The notes beneath the pieces were generated by a model, which made no database searches, was not told where the DNA came from, and saw nothing but the letters and a program-made list of their open reading frames with translations. This document shows, in pieces, positions 15,083 to 26,000 of a stretch of 64,000 bases of DNA (position 1 is the stretch's first letter; each line of letters begins with the position of its first letter). A program made the translations under genes and the position numbers. Location: NCBI RefSeq assembly GCF_001676875.1, contig NZ_JYKA01000014.1, positions 39,819-103,818 of the forward strand, written 5' to 3'. This DNA comes from Chromobacterium subtsugae (GTDB lineage Bacteria > Pseudomonadota > Gammaproteobacteria > Burkholderiales > Chromobacteriaceae).

Positions 15083-16600
15083 TCAATCTATCTTGGACAG
15101 AGTATCGAAGTTGCTGTGGCAGCAATCCTCGAATTCCTGCTGCGGGTCTTTCAGTTTGATCTGGTACGATTTTCCCTGCGCGGTGAGGACCAGTTCCTTG
15201 TCGGCCGAGGTCAGGGCTCGGGGCATCAGGAACCAGCGCTGTCCTTTGCGGGAATTGGGCTGGGTGATGTAGATGGCGGTGAAGGGCGGGATATCCTGGC
15301 GCGAGGGGTCCTGCAGCGAGACGCCTACCGGCGTCTGGCCCAGGATTTCTATCCCGACCTTGGTGCCGTTGTTCTGGCGCAGGATGCGGCGGATCACGCC
15401 CAGCAGCAGCGGGTGGCTCTCTGTTTTCACCAGGATCAGCCGGCCTATGGCCAGCTGGTCTATGGTTTTGCCGATGAAAGTCAGCCCCATGCCGGTGCTG
15501 CTGATATCATTGATCCGCCATTCGTCCACCCGCTCGGGGTCCAGCGATCCGACATCCTGCACCTTGATCTGGAACGCCACCCGGTCGAAGCCGATGGACA
15601 CTTGCGCATTGGAGGTGTGCAGCGAGCGTTCCGACTTGCGCAGCGACTTGCCGCCGTCGTTGGACCAGCGTATCGCCAGCTTTTCGCACAGGTCGGCCCA
15701 CTCCTCGCGTTCCAGCTCGCAGCCCAGCGTGGCGAGGGACGAAGGTATGCGGCTGTCCAGGTCGAACATCAGGTCGGCCAGGCGGCTGGTGATTTCATAG
15801 GCTGACCAGTAGCGGTGCCACTTGCCGGCCATGCCGCGCAGCATCGGCTGCGGCGGCTCGGGGATGGACAGGTTGTAGACGAAGATCGGGCCTTCCGGCG
15901 GCGCCTGCTTGTCCAGCGGGATGTGCTGGCTCAGCAGCATCAGCAGCTGGTCCACCGCGATGATTTCCTTGTGCAGCATGTTCTCGGTCTGCGCCAGGTG
16001 CAGCATGCCGATCTGGATCAGCAGGTGCTCGCAGCTGATTTCCTGGCGCGCGTCCGGGTATAGCAGCATCGCGGTGCGGGAAAATCCCGCCTCTTCGGCG
16101 TAGGTGTAAAAGCGGAAGCCCTGTTGCCAGGCGGTGCCTTCCGGCTTCAGGTAGCGCAGCGCGTTCCAGGCGATCAGCCGCATCTGGTGATGCAAGCCGC
16201 GGATGGTGACCAGCTGCAGGTCGGGCTCGGCCGCCGGGCTGGCGGCGTTCTTGCTCAAGCGCAGGCAGATCTGGTAGGCGCTGGACAGTTCGTGCCAGTA
16301 AGCCAGGATGGTGGGAAGATAGCCCTTGCTGCCGCTTTTCGACTGCAGATAGTCCTGGCATAACTGGCGATGGATGCCTGCGGCCTTGTCGTCGACATAG
16401 AGCAGGGTTTTCACCCTCTCTTTCAGCGACATGTCGGTGTCGGCGTTGATTTTGGAAACTGCCTTGATGATTTCCACCAGGGCGGTAAAGTATTCGGCCT
16501 GCGGCAGGTCGCGCACCAGAAGGGTGGCCGACTGCGCCACGCCAGATGCCGGCGTGTTTTTGCTGAGGAGCGAGCTGACTAGGGATTTGAAGTCAAACAT
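15083..16600 (-). CDS. PilZ-like domain protein, possible cyclic-di-GMP effector
   Basis: 505 residues, no signal peptide. The N-terminal 300 residues are helical and match nothing I recognise. Near residues 340-460 lies a PilZ-like beta barrel with WRINDISSTGMGL, matching the (D/N)xSxxG motif, and a later strand (GTKVGIEILG). The upstream RxxxR motif needed for cyclic-di-GMP binding is not clear, so ligand binding is uncertain. It is transcribed away from the phospholipase gene and has no operon partner. A motility or surface-control role is inference. Confidence 0.6.
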   Translation of the reverse strand: MFDFKSLVSSLLSKNTPASGVAQSATLLVRDLPQAEYFTALVEIIKAVSKINADTDMSLKERVKTLLYVDDKAAGIHRQLCQDYLQSKSGSKGYLPTILAYWHELSSAYQICLRLSKNAASPAAEPDLQLVTIRGLHHQMRLIAWNALRYLKPEGTAWQQGFRFYTYAEEAGFSRTAMLLYPDARQEISCEHLLIQIGMLHLAQTENMLHKEIIAVDQLLMLLSQHIPLDKQAPPEGPIFVYNLSIPEPPQPMLRGMAGKWHRYWSAYEITSRLADLMFDLDSRIPSSLATLGCELEREEWADLCEKLAIRWSNDGGKSLRKSERSLHTSNAQVSIGFDRVAFQIKVQDVGSLDPERVDEWRINDISSTGMGLTFIGKTIDQLAIGRLILVKTESHPLLLGVIRRILRQNNGTKVGIEILGQTPVGVSLQDPSRQDIPPFTAIYITQPNSRKGQRWFLMPRALTSADKELVLTAQGKSYQIKLKDPQQEFEDCCHSNFDTLSKID

Positions 16601-16699
16601 TGAGCCAACTTTTAATGGGTTTATGTTCTCGTTTATATGTCACTATATCTTACGTCACGCGTTGATGATGGTGAAACCATAATCTCAAAATTATCAGAC

Positions 16700-18928
16700 A
16701 TGCCAATTCGCAAGCTATTTACATTTCGTCTGTTTATTCCGGTATTGTCCTTTTCAGTCCTTTTTAATGCGCCGCCGGCATATGCCGCCGACGAATCGCA
16801 AGTGCCTGAGGGCGTTGGCGTTGTGCTGGGCGGCGGCGGCGCGCGCGGCTTCGCCCACCTGGGCGTTCTCAAGGAATTGGAGCGCCTGCGCATTCCGATC
16901 GCCTGCATTTCGGGCACCAGCGCGGGGGCGCTGATTGGTGGCATTTACGCCAACGGCCTGCCGCTGGATGAGATCGAACGCGAATTCAATGCCGCCGATT
17001 GGGACCAGATGCTGTCCGGCAAGCCGGCGCGGGCGGATATTCCGTATGACCGCAAGCGCAATGATTACAAAAACTATCTCGATGTCAGCTTCGGCCTGAA
17101 GGACGGCGCGCTGCGGGTGCCGCGCAGCGCCATCAACTCGCAAGGCATCGAGCTTTACATCCACAAGCTGACCCGCGACCGCGACATCGACGATTTCGAC
17201 AAGCTGCCCATTCCGTTCCGGGCGATCGCCGCCGATTTGAGCACCGGCGACGCGGTGGTGTTCAAGCAGGGCTCGTTGACGCGCGCGCTGCGCGCCAGCA
17301 TGGCGGTGCCGGGGGTGTTCGATCTGGTGGAGGACGAGGGGCGGCTGCTGGTGGACGGCGCCATCGCCCGCAATGTGCCGGTGGAGGATGTGAAGGGACG
17401 CTGCGCCAAGCAGGCCATCGTGGTGGATGTCGGCACGCCGCTGATGAAGCCGGATGAAATCCAGACCCTGTTCGACGTGGTGGCGCAAAGCTCCAATCTG
17501 GCGGTGCTGCGCAATGTCCAGGAGCAGATGAAGCTGCTGGACAAGAAAGACATCGTGATCCGGCCGGACCTGACCGGCTATGCCGCCACTTCCTTCGGCG
17601 ATCACCAGGCCATCGTGCGGCGCGGCGAGGAGGCGGCGCGCAAGATGGCCAAGCAGCTGTCGGCTTACTCGGTGTCGGAGGAGGCCTACGCCGCCTGGAA
17701 GCGCAAGCTGCAGCGGCCGCGCTATCCGGTGCTGGACGAAGTGAAGGTGGAGGGGACGGACGGCACCTTCACCAAGCTTTCCACGCTGCGCGAATCGCTG
17801 GCCTTTCCGGGGCCTGTGCCGGTGGGAACGGCGCGCAACCGCTTGGCTGAAATCTTCACCGGCGGCGAATACGACAAGCTGGGCTACCGCGTCGACAATG
17901 TGTCCGGCCGCAGCGTGATGACGGTGATGCCGGTGGAGCGCAGCATAGGGCAAAACTATCTGCATTTCGGGCTGAACCTGCGCAGCGATACCCCGGGCGA
18001 CAACAGCTTCACGCTGCGCGCCGCCCATGAATGGACGGCCTTGAACGACGCCGGCGCGTCCTGGCGCAACGACTTGGCGATAGGCTACGACAAGTCGATC
18101 ACCACCGAGCTGTACCAGCCACTGTGGAACGGCAGCCCGTTCTTCGTCGCCGGCTCGCTGGGTTATGAGCAAAAGCCGTTCCGCGTGTTCAATGACAACC
18201 ATACGGTGCTGGCCACCTTGAAGAACGATGTGCTGAGCGGCCAGGTGAATGTCGGCCTGGCTCTGGGCAAGTACGGCGAATGGCGGGTGGGCCTGTACCG
18301 GCAGGACAACGATTACTCGCTGGAGCAGGGCGACCCCAGCGAATTCAACGGCAACGATCGTTTCCGCAACACCGGGGTGCAAAGCAGCCTGGTGGTGGAC
18401 CAATTCGACAATCCGCGCTGGCCGAGGGCCGGTTATTACTTCAGCGGCAAGGTCGGCGCCGGTTTGCCGGGGCTGGGCAGCGAGGTCAACCAGAAATTCT
18501 ATGACCTGATCGGCGAGACGGCCCACACCTATGGCGACGTCACCGCGCGCTTCACCGCCAAGGCCAGGGGTTATGTGGATATCCGCAATGGCGACATTCC
18601 GCAGACGCTGGGCGGTTTCCTCAATCTGACCGGTTACCAGAACGGCGAGTTGCTGGCCGATCAGGTGGCGTTGGCGCGGCTGATGGTGTATTGGCGCGCC
18701 GCGTCGCTGCCGGCGGTGCTGGGCTCCGGCGTATACGCCGGGGTGTCGCTGGAGGCCGGCCGGCTGTGGGGGCAGAACTATTCCGACCTCCAAACCGCCC
18801 GCGGCTGGATTCCCGCCGGTTCGCTTTTCCTGGGAGCCGACACCATTCTGGGGCCGTTCTTCGTCGGCGTCGGCACGGCGCGCGGCGGCCAGTTGACCGG
18901 TTACATCTACCTGGGCGTCGATTACTGA
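16700..18928 (+). CDS. Patatin-like phospholipase with outer-membrane barrel (PlpD type, type Vd secretion)
   Basis: 742 residues from the ATG at 16700, where the signal peptide starts (to AYAA, residue 30). The patatin domain has the oxyanion motif GGGGARG (44-50), the nucleophile Ser74 in GTSAG and the dyad Asp in VDGAIARN (about 220). A POTRA-like segment (about 335-405) and a C-terminal 16-strand-type barrel ending in aromatic residues (GYIYLGVDY) follow. This is the architecture of PlpD, in which the barrel carries the phospholipase A1 domain to the surface. It lies alone, with terminator hairpins behind it. Confidence 0.9.
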   Translation: MPIRKLFTFRLFIPVLSFSVLFNAPPAYAADESQVPEGVGVVLGGGGARGFAHLGVLKELERLRIPIACISGTSAGALIGGIYANGLPLDEIEREFNAADWDQMLSGKPARADIPYDRKRNDYKNYLDVSFGLKDGALRVPRSAINSQGIELYIHKLTRDRDIDDFDKLPIPFRAIAADLSTGDAVVFKQGSLTRALRASMAVPGVFDLVEDEGRLLVDGAIARNVPVEDVKGRCAKQAIVVDVGTPLMKPDEIQTLFDVVAQSSNLAVLRNVQEQMKLLDKKDIVIRPDLTGYAATSFGDHQAIVRRGEEAARKMAKQLSAYSVSEEAYAAWKRKLQRPRYPVLDEVKVEGTDGTFTKLSTLRESLAFPGPVPVGTARNRLAEIFTGGEYDKLGYRVDNVSGRSVMTVMPVERSIGQNYLHFGLNLRSDTPGDNSFTLRAAHEWTALNDAGASWRNDLAIGYDKSITTELYQPLWNGSPFFVAGSLGYEQKPFRVFNDNHTVLATLKNDVLSGQVNVGLALGKYGEWRVGLYRQDNDYSLEQGDPSEFNGNDRFRNTGVQSSLVVDQFDNPRWPRAGYYFSGKVGAGLPGLGSEVNQKFYDLIGETAHTYGDVTARFTAKARGYVDIRNGDIPQTLGGFLNLTGYQNGELLADQVALARLMVYWRAASLPAVLGSGVYAGVSLEAGRLWGQNYSDLQTARGWIPAGSLFLGADTILGPFFVGVGTARGGQLTGYIYLGVDY

Positions 18929-18942
18929 TCTTGATCCAAAAG

Positions 18943-18976
18943 AACGCCCGGCGATGAGCGGTCATCGCCGGGCGTT
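18943..18976. terminator. Long hairpin after the patatin gene
   Basis: AACGCCCGGCGATGA and its complement form a 15-bp inverted repeat with a short loop. T-runs are weak on the plus strand and better on the minus strand (GTTCTTTTGG). It separates the convergent phospholipase and receptor genes. Confidence 0.6.
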
Positions 18977-19011
18977 GTCGTTTGCGGCGCCGGCAGCGCA
19001 TCCGGGCAATG

Positions 19012-19045
19012 AAAACCGCCCGCGGGCGAGGCCTGCGGGCGGTTT
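19012..19045 (-). terminator. Terminator of the siderophore receptor gene
   Basis: AAACCGCCCGC pairs with GCGGGCGGTTT across an 11-base loop; on the minus strand TTTTCATT follows. It starts 20 bases past the receptor stop. Confidence 0.75.
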
Positions 19046-19064
19046 GACGTGCCGCGGGATCGGC

Positions 19065-21113
19065 TTAGAAGAAGCGGTAGTCCACCGTCACGCCAACCGT
19101 GCGCGGCGCGCCGACCACGCCCAGGTTGTTGCCGCGGGATGCGATCTGGGCATACAGCACGCCGCGGTTGGTCAGGTTGTTGACGTAGGCGCGCACGCCC
19201 CAGCGGGCATCCTCGTAACCGGTGTTCAGGTTGACCACTGTGTAGTCGCCGGCCTTCAGACTGGGGTCGTTGGTGATCTCCGAGTAATAGGAGCCGACGC
19301 GGTTCAGGCTGCCGCCCACGTAGAAATTGCGCGGCAGGCGCTGCTTGAAGCCCAGGTTGACGGTCATGTGCGGCGCGTAGTTGAACTGGTTGCCCATGAT
19401 GCCGGGGTTGGCGGCATCGGTGCCGGTCACCTTGGTGTTGAGCAGGCCGAGACCGGCGTTGACGGTCAGCGTCGGCGTCACCCTGGCCTTGGTTTCCAAT
19501 TCCAGGCCGTAGCTCTGGCCTTCCGGAATGTTGGTGAAGCGCGAAGCCAGGATGGCCTGGTAGCCGGTGTACTGGTTGAAGAAGGCGTTGGCGTTGAGGC
19601 TGACGCGGTTATCCAGGAAAGCGGAGCGGCTGCTCAACTCATAGGCGGTGACTTCTTCCTTGTTGTAGGTGTAGTAGACGTAATTGTTGTCCAGGCCGGA
19701 GCCGCCGGCGTTGTAGCCCTTGCGCGCGGTGAGGCCCAGCGTGGTGTCCGGACTGTAGCGGTAGCTCAGGCCGGCCTTGGGCAGGAACAAGGTTTCGCCC
19801 ACGTTGTAGCTGGCCTGGTTTTGCGCGGCGGTATCCGGATTGAACAGGGTGTGGCGGCGCTGCATTTCGCGCTCGACGCGGCCGCCCAGATTCAGGCTCC
19901 ACTTATCGCTGAGCGCCAAGGTGGCCTCCCCATAAAGCGCTTCGGTCTTGAGGCGGTCCTTGGCCAGCAGATTGGGGAACTGGAAGGTGCGCAGGCTTTG
20001 GTCGCGGTCGTAGTGGTATACGCCCATCATCCCGCTCAGCCAGCCGTTTTGCGGCGCATAGGCGAGTCGGGCTTCGACGGTGTCGCTTTTCTCATCCAGG
20101 CGCATGTTCAGCGGCGGGGTGTCGGTGTCCTTGAACGCGCTGACGTTGTCGGCGTGCCCGACCAGCAGGTGGGCGCTCCAGGCGTCGTTGAACTGGTATT
20201 GCAGGTCGGTGCTGATGGTGTTGTTGGACGAGTCCTGATAGCGGGCCTGGGTGGACAGGCGATGGTACTGGTAGTCGAAGTAATTGCCGTCGACGTAGTT
20301 CAGGTAGTCGCCCTTGTCCTTGCGATGCGATACCGTCAGCTTGGCGCTGAAGCCGGGCAGGGCGCTGGGTTTCCACAGCAGCTTGCCGCGGTAGCTGCTG
20401 TGATTGATGTCCGAGCCGTCCCAGGGCATCTGGCCCGGATAGTCGATGTAGCTGTGGCCGTTCAGGCCCTCGGCGGTGACGCGGAAGGCCAGCTCGTCGG
20501 TGATCGGGCCGGAGACCATGCCGGCCAGCGTCGCCCGGCCGCCTTTGTCTTCGTAGCCGGCGCGCAATGCGCCTTCCCAATCGGAAGCCGGGTCCTTGGT
20601 GTTGACCACGATGGAGCCGGCCATGGTGTTGCGGCCCTGGGTGGTGGACTGCGGGCCGCGCAGCACTTCGATCTGTTCCACATCCCACGGGCTGGCGTCG
20701 ACGTAGCGCTGGCCGGTCCAGCTTTCCGCCATGCCGTCCACCGTGGTGCTCACCCGCGGGCGAGAGCCGGAAACCAGCGTGTTGTAGCCGGTGCCGGGGC
20801 CGGTGCCTTCCACGCCGCGGATGTTGACGATGCCGGCGCCGTTTAGGCTGGCGTTGGGCGTGGCGGCCGCCGCGTCATAAACCGATTTGACTTCGCCCTT
20901 GTCGGCGTCGCGCAGCACTGTCACCGCGGTGGTGGTGTCCTGCAGCGAGCGATTGATCTTCTCGCCGGTGACGGTGACCGCGGGCAGAGTGGTGGAATTG
21001 TCCTGCAGGTCGGGCGCGCCGGCCGCCAGGGCGGCGGTGCTTCCCAGGCAGGCCAGCGCCAGAATGGTGGCCTGCGATAGTGCCTTGCGTTGGCGGTGCG
21101 GAGTGTTTTTCAT
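19065..21113 (-). CDS. vbuA: TonB-dependent siderophore receptor (viobactin receptor type)
   Basis: 682 residues from the ATG at 21113, with GAGGA about 12 bases upstream; an ATG 6 codons earlier has no ribosome site. The signal peptide ends near AALAAG. A TonB box-like VTVTGEK, the plug domain (NIRGVEGTGPG, with IEVLRGPQST) and a 22-strand barrel ending in phenylalanine (DYRFF) follow. It would take a ferric catecholate across the outer membrane with TonB energy. It is divergent from the esterase gene across a perfect Fur box. The symbol follows the Chromobacterium violaceum viobactin system by context, not by a search. Confidence 0.88.
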   Translation of the reverse strand: MKNTPHRQRKALSQATILALACLGSTAALAAGAPDLQDNSTTLPAVTVTGEKINRSLQDTTTAVTVLRDADKGEVKSVYDAAAATPNASLNGAGIVNIRGVEGTGPGTGYNTLVSGSRPRVSTTVDGMAESWTGQRYVDASPWDVEQIEVLRGPQSTTQGRNTMAGSIVVNTKDPASDWEGALRAGYEDKGGRATLAGMVSGPITDELAFRVTAEGLNGHSYIDYPGQMPWDGSDINHSSYRGKLLWKPSALPGFSAKLTVSHRKDKGDYLNYVDGNYFDYQYHRLSTQARYQDSSNNTISTDLQYQFNDAWSAHLLVGHADNVSAFKDTDTPPLNMRLDEKSDTVEARLAYAPQNGWLSGMMGVYHYDRDQSLRTFQFPNLLAKDRLKTEALYGEATLALSDKWSLNLGGRVEREMQRRHTLFNPDTAAQNQASYNVGETLFLPKAGLSYRYSPDTTLGLTARKGYNAGGSGLDNNYVYYTYNKEEVTAYELSSRSAFLDNRVSLNANAFFNQYTGYQAILASRFTNIPEGQSYGLELETKARVTPTLTVNAGLGLLNTKVTGTDAANPGIMGNQFNYAPHMTVNLGFKQRLPRNFYVGGSLNRVGSYYSEITNDPSLKAGDYTVVNLNTGYEDARWGVRAYVNNLTNRGVLYAQIASRGNNLGVVGAPRTVGVTVDYRFF

Positions 21114-21259
21114 CTTGCTTGCGTTCCTCATTGTTGTCGTTGCCAGAGCGTCCGGGTGTTCTGCGTCGTCTGGCTGGCGAGGAATCGTTGGCTATTGCGG
21201 CGTCTGAACAAGTCGGGATGATGCTGGCCCGGGACGGAGCATTGCAGCTCGTCGATGCG

Positions 21260-21278
21260 AATGATAATATTTATCATT
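21260..21278. promoter_or_regulatory. Fur box between receptor and esterase genes
   Basis: AATGATAA-TAT-TTATCATT is a perfect 8-bp inverted repeat with a 3-base centre, close to the 19-bp Fur consensus. It lies between the divergent starts at 21,113 and 21,348, so iron-loaded Fur would repress both. Confidence 0.9.
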
Positions 21279-21347
21279 AATAATATGCAAACGGTAATGG
21301 CGCGCCGGGAGAAATGCGCGATCCGACTGCCGGAGTGGATTGAAATC

Positions 21348-22676
21348 ATGGGTGGAAATGTGAAATGGAATCAAATGGCTGCCGAGAGTGCGGCCTGGCT
21401 GCAACACCCGGACGCGGGCCTGCCATCCTGGTGGGAACGTCTGGCTGTCATCGGCGCGCCGCTGCGCGAGCGGTTGCCGGACGGGCGCGTCTGCGTGACT
21501 TTCCTGTGGCGCGATCCGGCCGGCGGCCCGGCCGCGTCGGCGACGGTGCGGGTGTACGCCGATGTCAATTCCGTCACCGACCACCATAGCCCGCAGCCGC
21601 AGTCGCTGTCCCGCCTGGGCGATACCGATGTCTGGTGGTGGCAGGCGGTGTTGCCGGCGGATTGGCGCGGCAGCTATGCCTATATCCCGGTAGCGGCCGG
21701 ACAGACGCCGCCGGTTCCCAGCGACGATGTCCGTGAAAGCCGGCTGCGCCACCGCGAATGGTGGCTAAGCATCATGAGCCAGGCCATCGCGGATCCGCTC
21801 AACCCCGCCGCCGGCTACCGCAGCAGCTGGGGCGCCAGCTTGTCGCCGCTGCATCTGCCCGACGCGCCGGACCAGTCCGCCTGGACCGCCTGGGACAAAA
21901 CCGGGCAGGGGGCCGATCCGCACCGCCTGACGGAGATCCGCTGGGACAGCGCCATGCTCGGCAAGGCGCGCCGGGTCTGGATCTACCACACAGGCGCGGT
22001 TTCTGTTGGAGAATGGGCCGGGAGGCCGCTGGCGATCCTGCTGGACGGCCAGCATTGGGCGCAGCGCCTGCCGGTGTTCGCCGCGCTGGACGAGGATACC
22101 CGCCGCGGCCGTTTGCCGCCCGCGGTGTATTTGCTGATCGACAGCATCGACGGCAAGCACCGCGAGGAAGACCTGCCCTGCAACGCCGCATTCTGGCTGG
22201 CGCTGCAAGCGGAGCTGCTGCCGCAGGCGGCCTTGATCGCGCCGTTCAGCGACCGCGCAGACCGCACCGTGGTGGCCGGCCAGAGTTATGGCGGCCTGGC
22301 GGCGATGTTCGCCGGCCTCAACTGGCCGGACCGTTTCGGCTGCGTGCTCAGCCAGTCCGGTTCGTTCTGGTGGCCGCATGTCGAGCTGCATGAAAAGGCG
22401 CGCGCGGCGAGCGGCCGCCTGCCGGGCAGCAAGGGCTGGCTGGCCGAGCAGCTGGAAGCTGGCGAGACGCCGCCCGGACGGCTGCGCGTGTTCCAGGAGG
22501 TGGGCCGCCGCGAGGAGGTGATGGTGGACGTCAACGATAGCCACCGCGCGGCGCTGGAGCGCGCCGGGCATGACGTGCATTACCAAGTGTTCGAAGGCGG
22601 GCACGACTGGCTGTGCTGGCGCGGCGGTTTGTTGCAGGGGCTGGGCTGTCTGTGGCGGCCCTGGGTCGCCCCGTAA
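21348..22676 (+). CDS. fes: Enterobactin esterase-like hydrolase (Fes family)
   Basis: 442 residues from the ATG at 21348 (GGAGTGG ahead); earlier in-frame starts would read through the Fur box. The N-terminal domain binds the siderophore ([19 protein letters not shown]). The C-terminal alpha/beta-hydrolase has the nucleophile in GQSYGG, a following LSQSGSFWW, and the catalytic His in GGHDW. It acts in the cytoplasm, cutting the serine ester backbone of the ferric siderophore to free iron. Its presence supports an ester-linked, trilactone-type product. It leads the esterase-mbtH-synthetase operon. Confidence 0.9.
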   Translation: MGGNVKWNQMAAESAAWLQHPDAGLPSWWERLAVIGAPLRERLPDGRVCVTFLWRDPAGGPAASATVRVYADVNSVTDHHSPQPQSLSRLGDTDVWWWQAVLPADWRGSYAYIPVAAGQTPPVPSDDVRESRLRHREWWLSIMSQAIADPLNPAAGYRSSWGASLSPLHLPDAPDQSAWTAWDKTGQGADPHRLTEIRWDSAMLGKARRVWIYHTGAVSVGEWAGRPLAILLDGQHWAQRLPVFAALDEDTRRGRLPPAVYLLIDSIDGKHREEDLPCNAAFWLALQAELLPQAALIAPFSDRADRTVVAGQSYGGLAAMFAGLNWPDRFGCVLSQSGSFWWPHVELHEKARAASGRLPGSKGWLAEQLEAGETPPGRLRVFQEVGRREEVMVDVNDSHRAALERAGHDVHYQVFEGGHDWLCWRGGLLQGLGCLWRPWVAP

Positions 22677-22747
22677 AACAAACCAGAATCGTCCAAAGGC
22701 GGGCCAAGCCCGCCTGCAGGCCGGCTCGCCTTGCTGGAGTGTTCGCC

Positions 22748-22960
22748 ATGAGCGCGGAGCAAACCAACCCTTTCGATGACGAAAGCCTTTCCTTTCTTGT
22801 CCTGGTAAATCCCCAGGACCAGCACAGCCTGTGGCCGTCGCAACTCGCGTCGCCCGCGGGCTGGCGCGCCGTATTCGGCCCGGCCGGCCGCGGCGCGTGC
22901 GTTTCCTATCTCGACGCCAACTGGACCGACATCCGTCCGCGATCGCTGCGCAGCGGTTAA
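22748..22960 (+). CDS. MbtH-like protein
   Basis: 70 residues, the family size. The fold's marks are all present: NPFDDE at the start, then SLWPS, PAGW, and [14 protein letters not shown] at the end. MbtH proteins bind adenylation domains and are often needed for their solubility and activity. It lies 71 bases after the esterase and 103 before the synthetase, as ybdZ lies between fes and entF in Escherichia coli. The ATG has a GGAGTG site. Confidence 0.95.
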   Translation: MSAEQTNPFDDESLSFLVLVNPQDQHSLWPSQLASPAGWRAVFGPAGRGACVSYLDANWTDIRPRSLRSG

Positions 22961-23063
22961 GGCCGCCGTTTCCTCATCTTCGCATCGTCCCGCCCATGCC
23001 GCAGGCCTGGGCGCGGCCGGCTGCGCGCCGGCCGTTCCGATTACCCGCATCCGGGGAAGCATC

Positions 23064-26000
23064 GTGTTGACCATTGAAACCAAACCCTCCGCCGTAGAGC
23101 GCGAGCTGCCGCTGTTCGGCTCGCAACTGGGCATCTGGCTAGCGGACCAGATCGCCGAACAAAAGAACACCTACACCGTCGCCCACTGCGTAGCGCTGGA
23201 CGGCGCGATAGACGCCGAGCGGTTGCGGCAGTCCATCCGTTTGGGCCTGGCCGAGGCCGACACTGTCGTCGCCCAGTATCTGGAAACGCCGGAAGGCCCG
23301 GCGCAGCGTCTGCGGCAAGGGCTGAGCGCCAAGGATCTGCCCCTTCCCGAAATCCATGACCTGAGCGCCGAGGCCGATCCGGAAAGCTTGGCCCGCGAAT
23401 GGATGCGAGCCGACCTGGCTGCCGAGCTGGCGGCCGACGGCGAGCGGCCGTTGCATCTGCACCGCCTGTTCAAGCTGGCCGGCGGCGCGGGCGAGCGCTG
23501 GTTCTGGTATCAGCGCTACCACCATGTCTGCGTCGACGGCTACAGCTTCGCCGCGCTGACCCGCCGCATCGCCGACCTCTACCAGGCGCTGGGCCGCGGC
23601 GAAGCGCCGTCGCCGTCGCCATTTGTTTCTTTCGTCGATGTCGCGGCCGAGCGCGACAGCTATCTGGCCAGCCCGCGCTGCGAGGAAGACCGCGCGTTCT
23701 GGCGCGACTACGCCGCCGCGCTACCTGCGCCGTCCACCTTGTCCGCGCGCGACGCGCTGGCCGGAGACGGCGCGGCCAATGTCGACGTGCTGCGCCGACG
23801 GTTTGAAATCGCCGGAGGAACGGCGGCGCCGCAGGCCATGGCGGCCGTTTTCGCCTACCTGGCCAGGATGAGCGGCAAGAGCAGGGTGGCGATGGGCATG
23901 CCCTTCATGCGGCGCATGGGTTCGGCCGCGCTGCGGGCCGTGGGCCCGGTGGTCAACGTGCTGCCGGTGGCGCTGGATATCGACAATGGCGACGATCTGG
24001 CTACGCTCGCGCGGCGGCTGGCCGACGAATTGAAACAGGTGCGCCGCCATGAGCGCTACGATGCCGAGCAGATCCAGCGCGACAGTGGCATGGTGGGCTC
24101 CCGCCGCGCGCTATACGGCGCGACGCTGAACCTGAAGATCTACGATCAGTCGCTGCGGCTGGGCGAGGTGGCGGGCGTCACGCTGCCGCTGGCGGTGGGG
24201 CCGATAGACGATATCGAATTCGGCCTTTGGCAGCAGGGCGAGAGCCTGGTGGTGGAGCTGAGCGCCAATCCGGCGCGCTACGGCGCGGCGGAGCTGGAGT
24301 GGCATGCGTGGCGGCTGCGCGGCTTCATCGCCGCCCTGGCCAGCGGCGCGGCCGTAGGCGACGCGCCCTTGCACAGCGCCGCGGAGAAGGCCGCGCTTGA
24401 CGAGTGGTCGCGTGGGCCGCGGGTAGCCGCGCCGGCCGGCGTGCGCACCGCGCTGGACGTATTCCTGGTCAGCGCCTTGCAATACCAAAATGAGACCGCG
24501 CTGGCGTGCGGCGACGAGCGGCTGAGCTATGGCCAGCTGTCGGCCCGCGTCGCGCAGCTGGCGCGCGAGCTGCTGGCGCGCGGCATCGGCGACGGCAGTG
24601 TGGTCGGCGTCGCCGTGCCGCGCAGCGTCGACACCGTGGTGGCGATACTGGGCACCTTGGCGGCCGGCGCCGCCTTCCTGCCGCTGGACCTGGACTACCC
24701 GCCCGAGCGGCTGGCGATGATGTGCGAGGACGCCGCGCCGGCGCTGCTGCTGACCCGCTCCGACGTCCGCGGCCGGCTGCCAAGCCTGCCGGCGTTGTGC
24801 CTGGACGACGAGGCGGTCCGCGCGCGCTTGGCCGCCCGCGCCGCCCAGCCGCTGGACGACGGGGAACGGCTGCGTCCGCTGAACGGCGACCGGCTGGCCT
24901 ATATGATCTACACCTCCGGCTCCACCGGCAAACCGAAGGGCGTGATGATCGCCCATGCCAGCTTCCTCAACTTGCTGCTGAGTCAGCAGACCGGCTTGTT
25001 CGGCGACTTCGTCCGTTCCCGCGGTCGCCGCGTGCGTACGATGCAGACCGCCTCGCTGTCCTTCGACGGCGCGCTGGAGCAGCTGTTCTGGCTCTTCATG
25101 GGCCAAGAAGTGCATCTGTGCGACGAAGAACTGCGCCGCGACGCGCAGCAGCTGGTGGAGCTGGTGCGCCGCGAGCGCATAGACGAGATGGACGTGCCGC
25201 CGTCGCTGCTGCGGCAGATGCTGGACTGCGGCCTGATGGACGACGGCCATTGGCAGCCCGGCATGGTGATGGTCGGCGGCGAAGCGGTGCCGCCGGCGCT
25301 GTGGAAGGAAATGCGCGGCTACTCGCAGCTGCATTTCCATAATTTCTATGGCCCGACCGAATACACGATCTCGGCGCTGGGCGCACCGGGCTCGGTCGCG
25401 GAGGAGCCGGTGGTGGGCCGGCCGGTGGCCAATACCCGCGCGCTGGTGCTGGACGCCGCGCTGCGTCCGGTGGCGATAGGCGTGGCCGGCGAGCTGTACC
25501 TGGCCGGCGCCGGGCTGGGCCTCGGCTATCTGAACCGCCCGTCCTTGACCGCGGCCCGCTTTGTCGCCAGCCCCTTCGGCGACGGCGAGTTGATGTACCG
25601 CACCGGCGATCTGGTGCGTTGGAACGCCCACGGCCAGATGGACTTCATCGGCCGCGTCGACCACCAGATCAAGGTGCGCGGCTTCCGCATCGAGATGGGG
25701 GAGGTCGAGCACGCGCTGGCCAGCCTCCCCGGCGTCAACGCCGCCGTGGTGCTGGCCGAGGCGGTGGGCGGCAGCCACCGGCTGATCGCCTATTGCACGA
25801 TGGCCGACGCCGGCCGCCACGAGGAGGCCGGCCTGTCCGCCGCCTTGCTGGCGCAAGTGGCCGAGACGCTGCCGGACTACATGGTGCCGTCGGCGCTGGC
25901 GGTGCTGCCGGAATGGCCGGTCAACATCAACGGCAAGATAGACCGCAAGGCGCTGCCGGCGATCCGGCCGCAGAACGCCGCCGCAGGACGGGAGCCGGCC

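Noticed and set aside
16754..18793. Minus-strand frame of 679 codons
   Set aside because: Antisense to the patatin phospholipase gene; low-complexity His/Gln/Arg product.
18954..20846. Plus-strand frame of 630 codons
   Set aside because: Antisense to the TonB-dependent receptor, whose motifs and signal peptide are clear.
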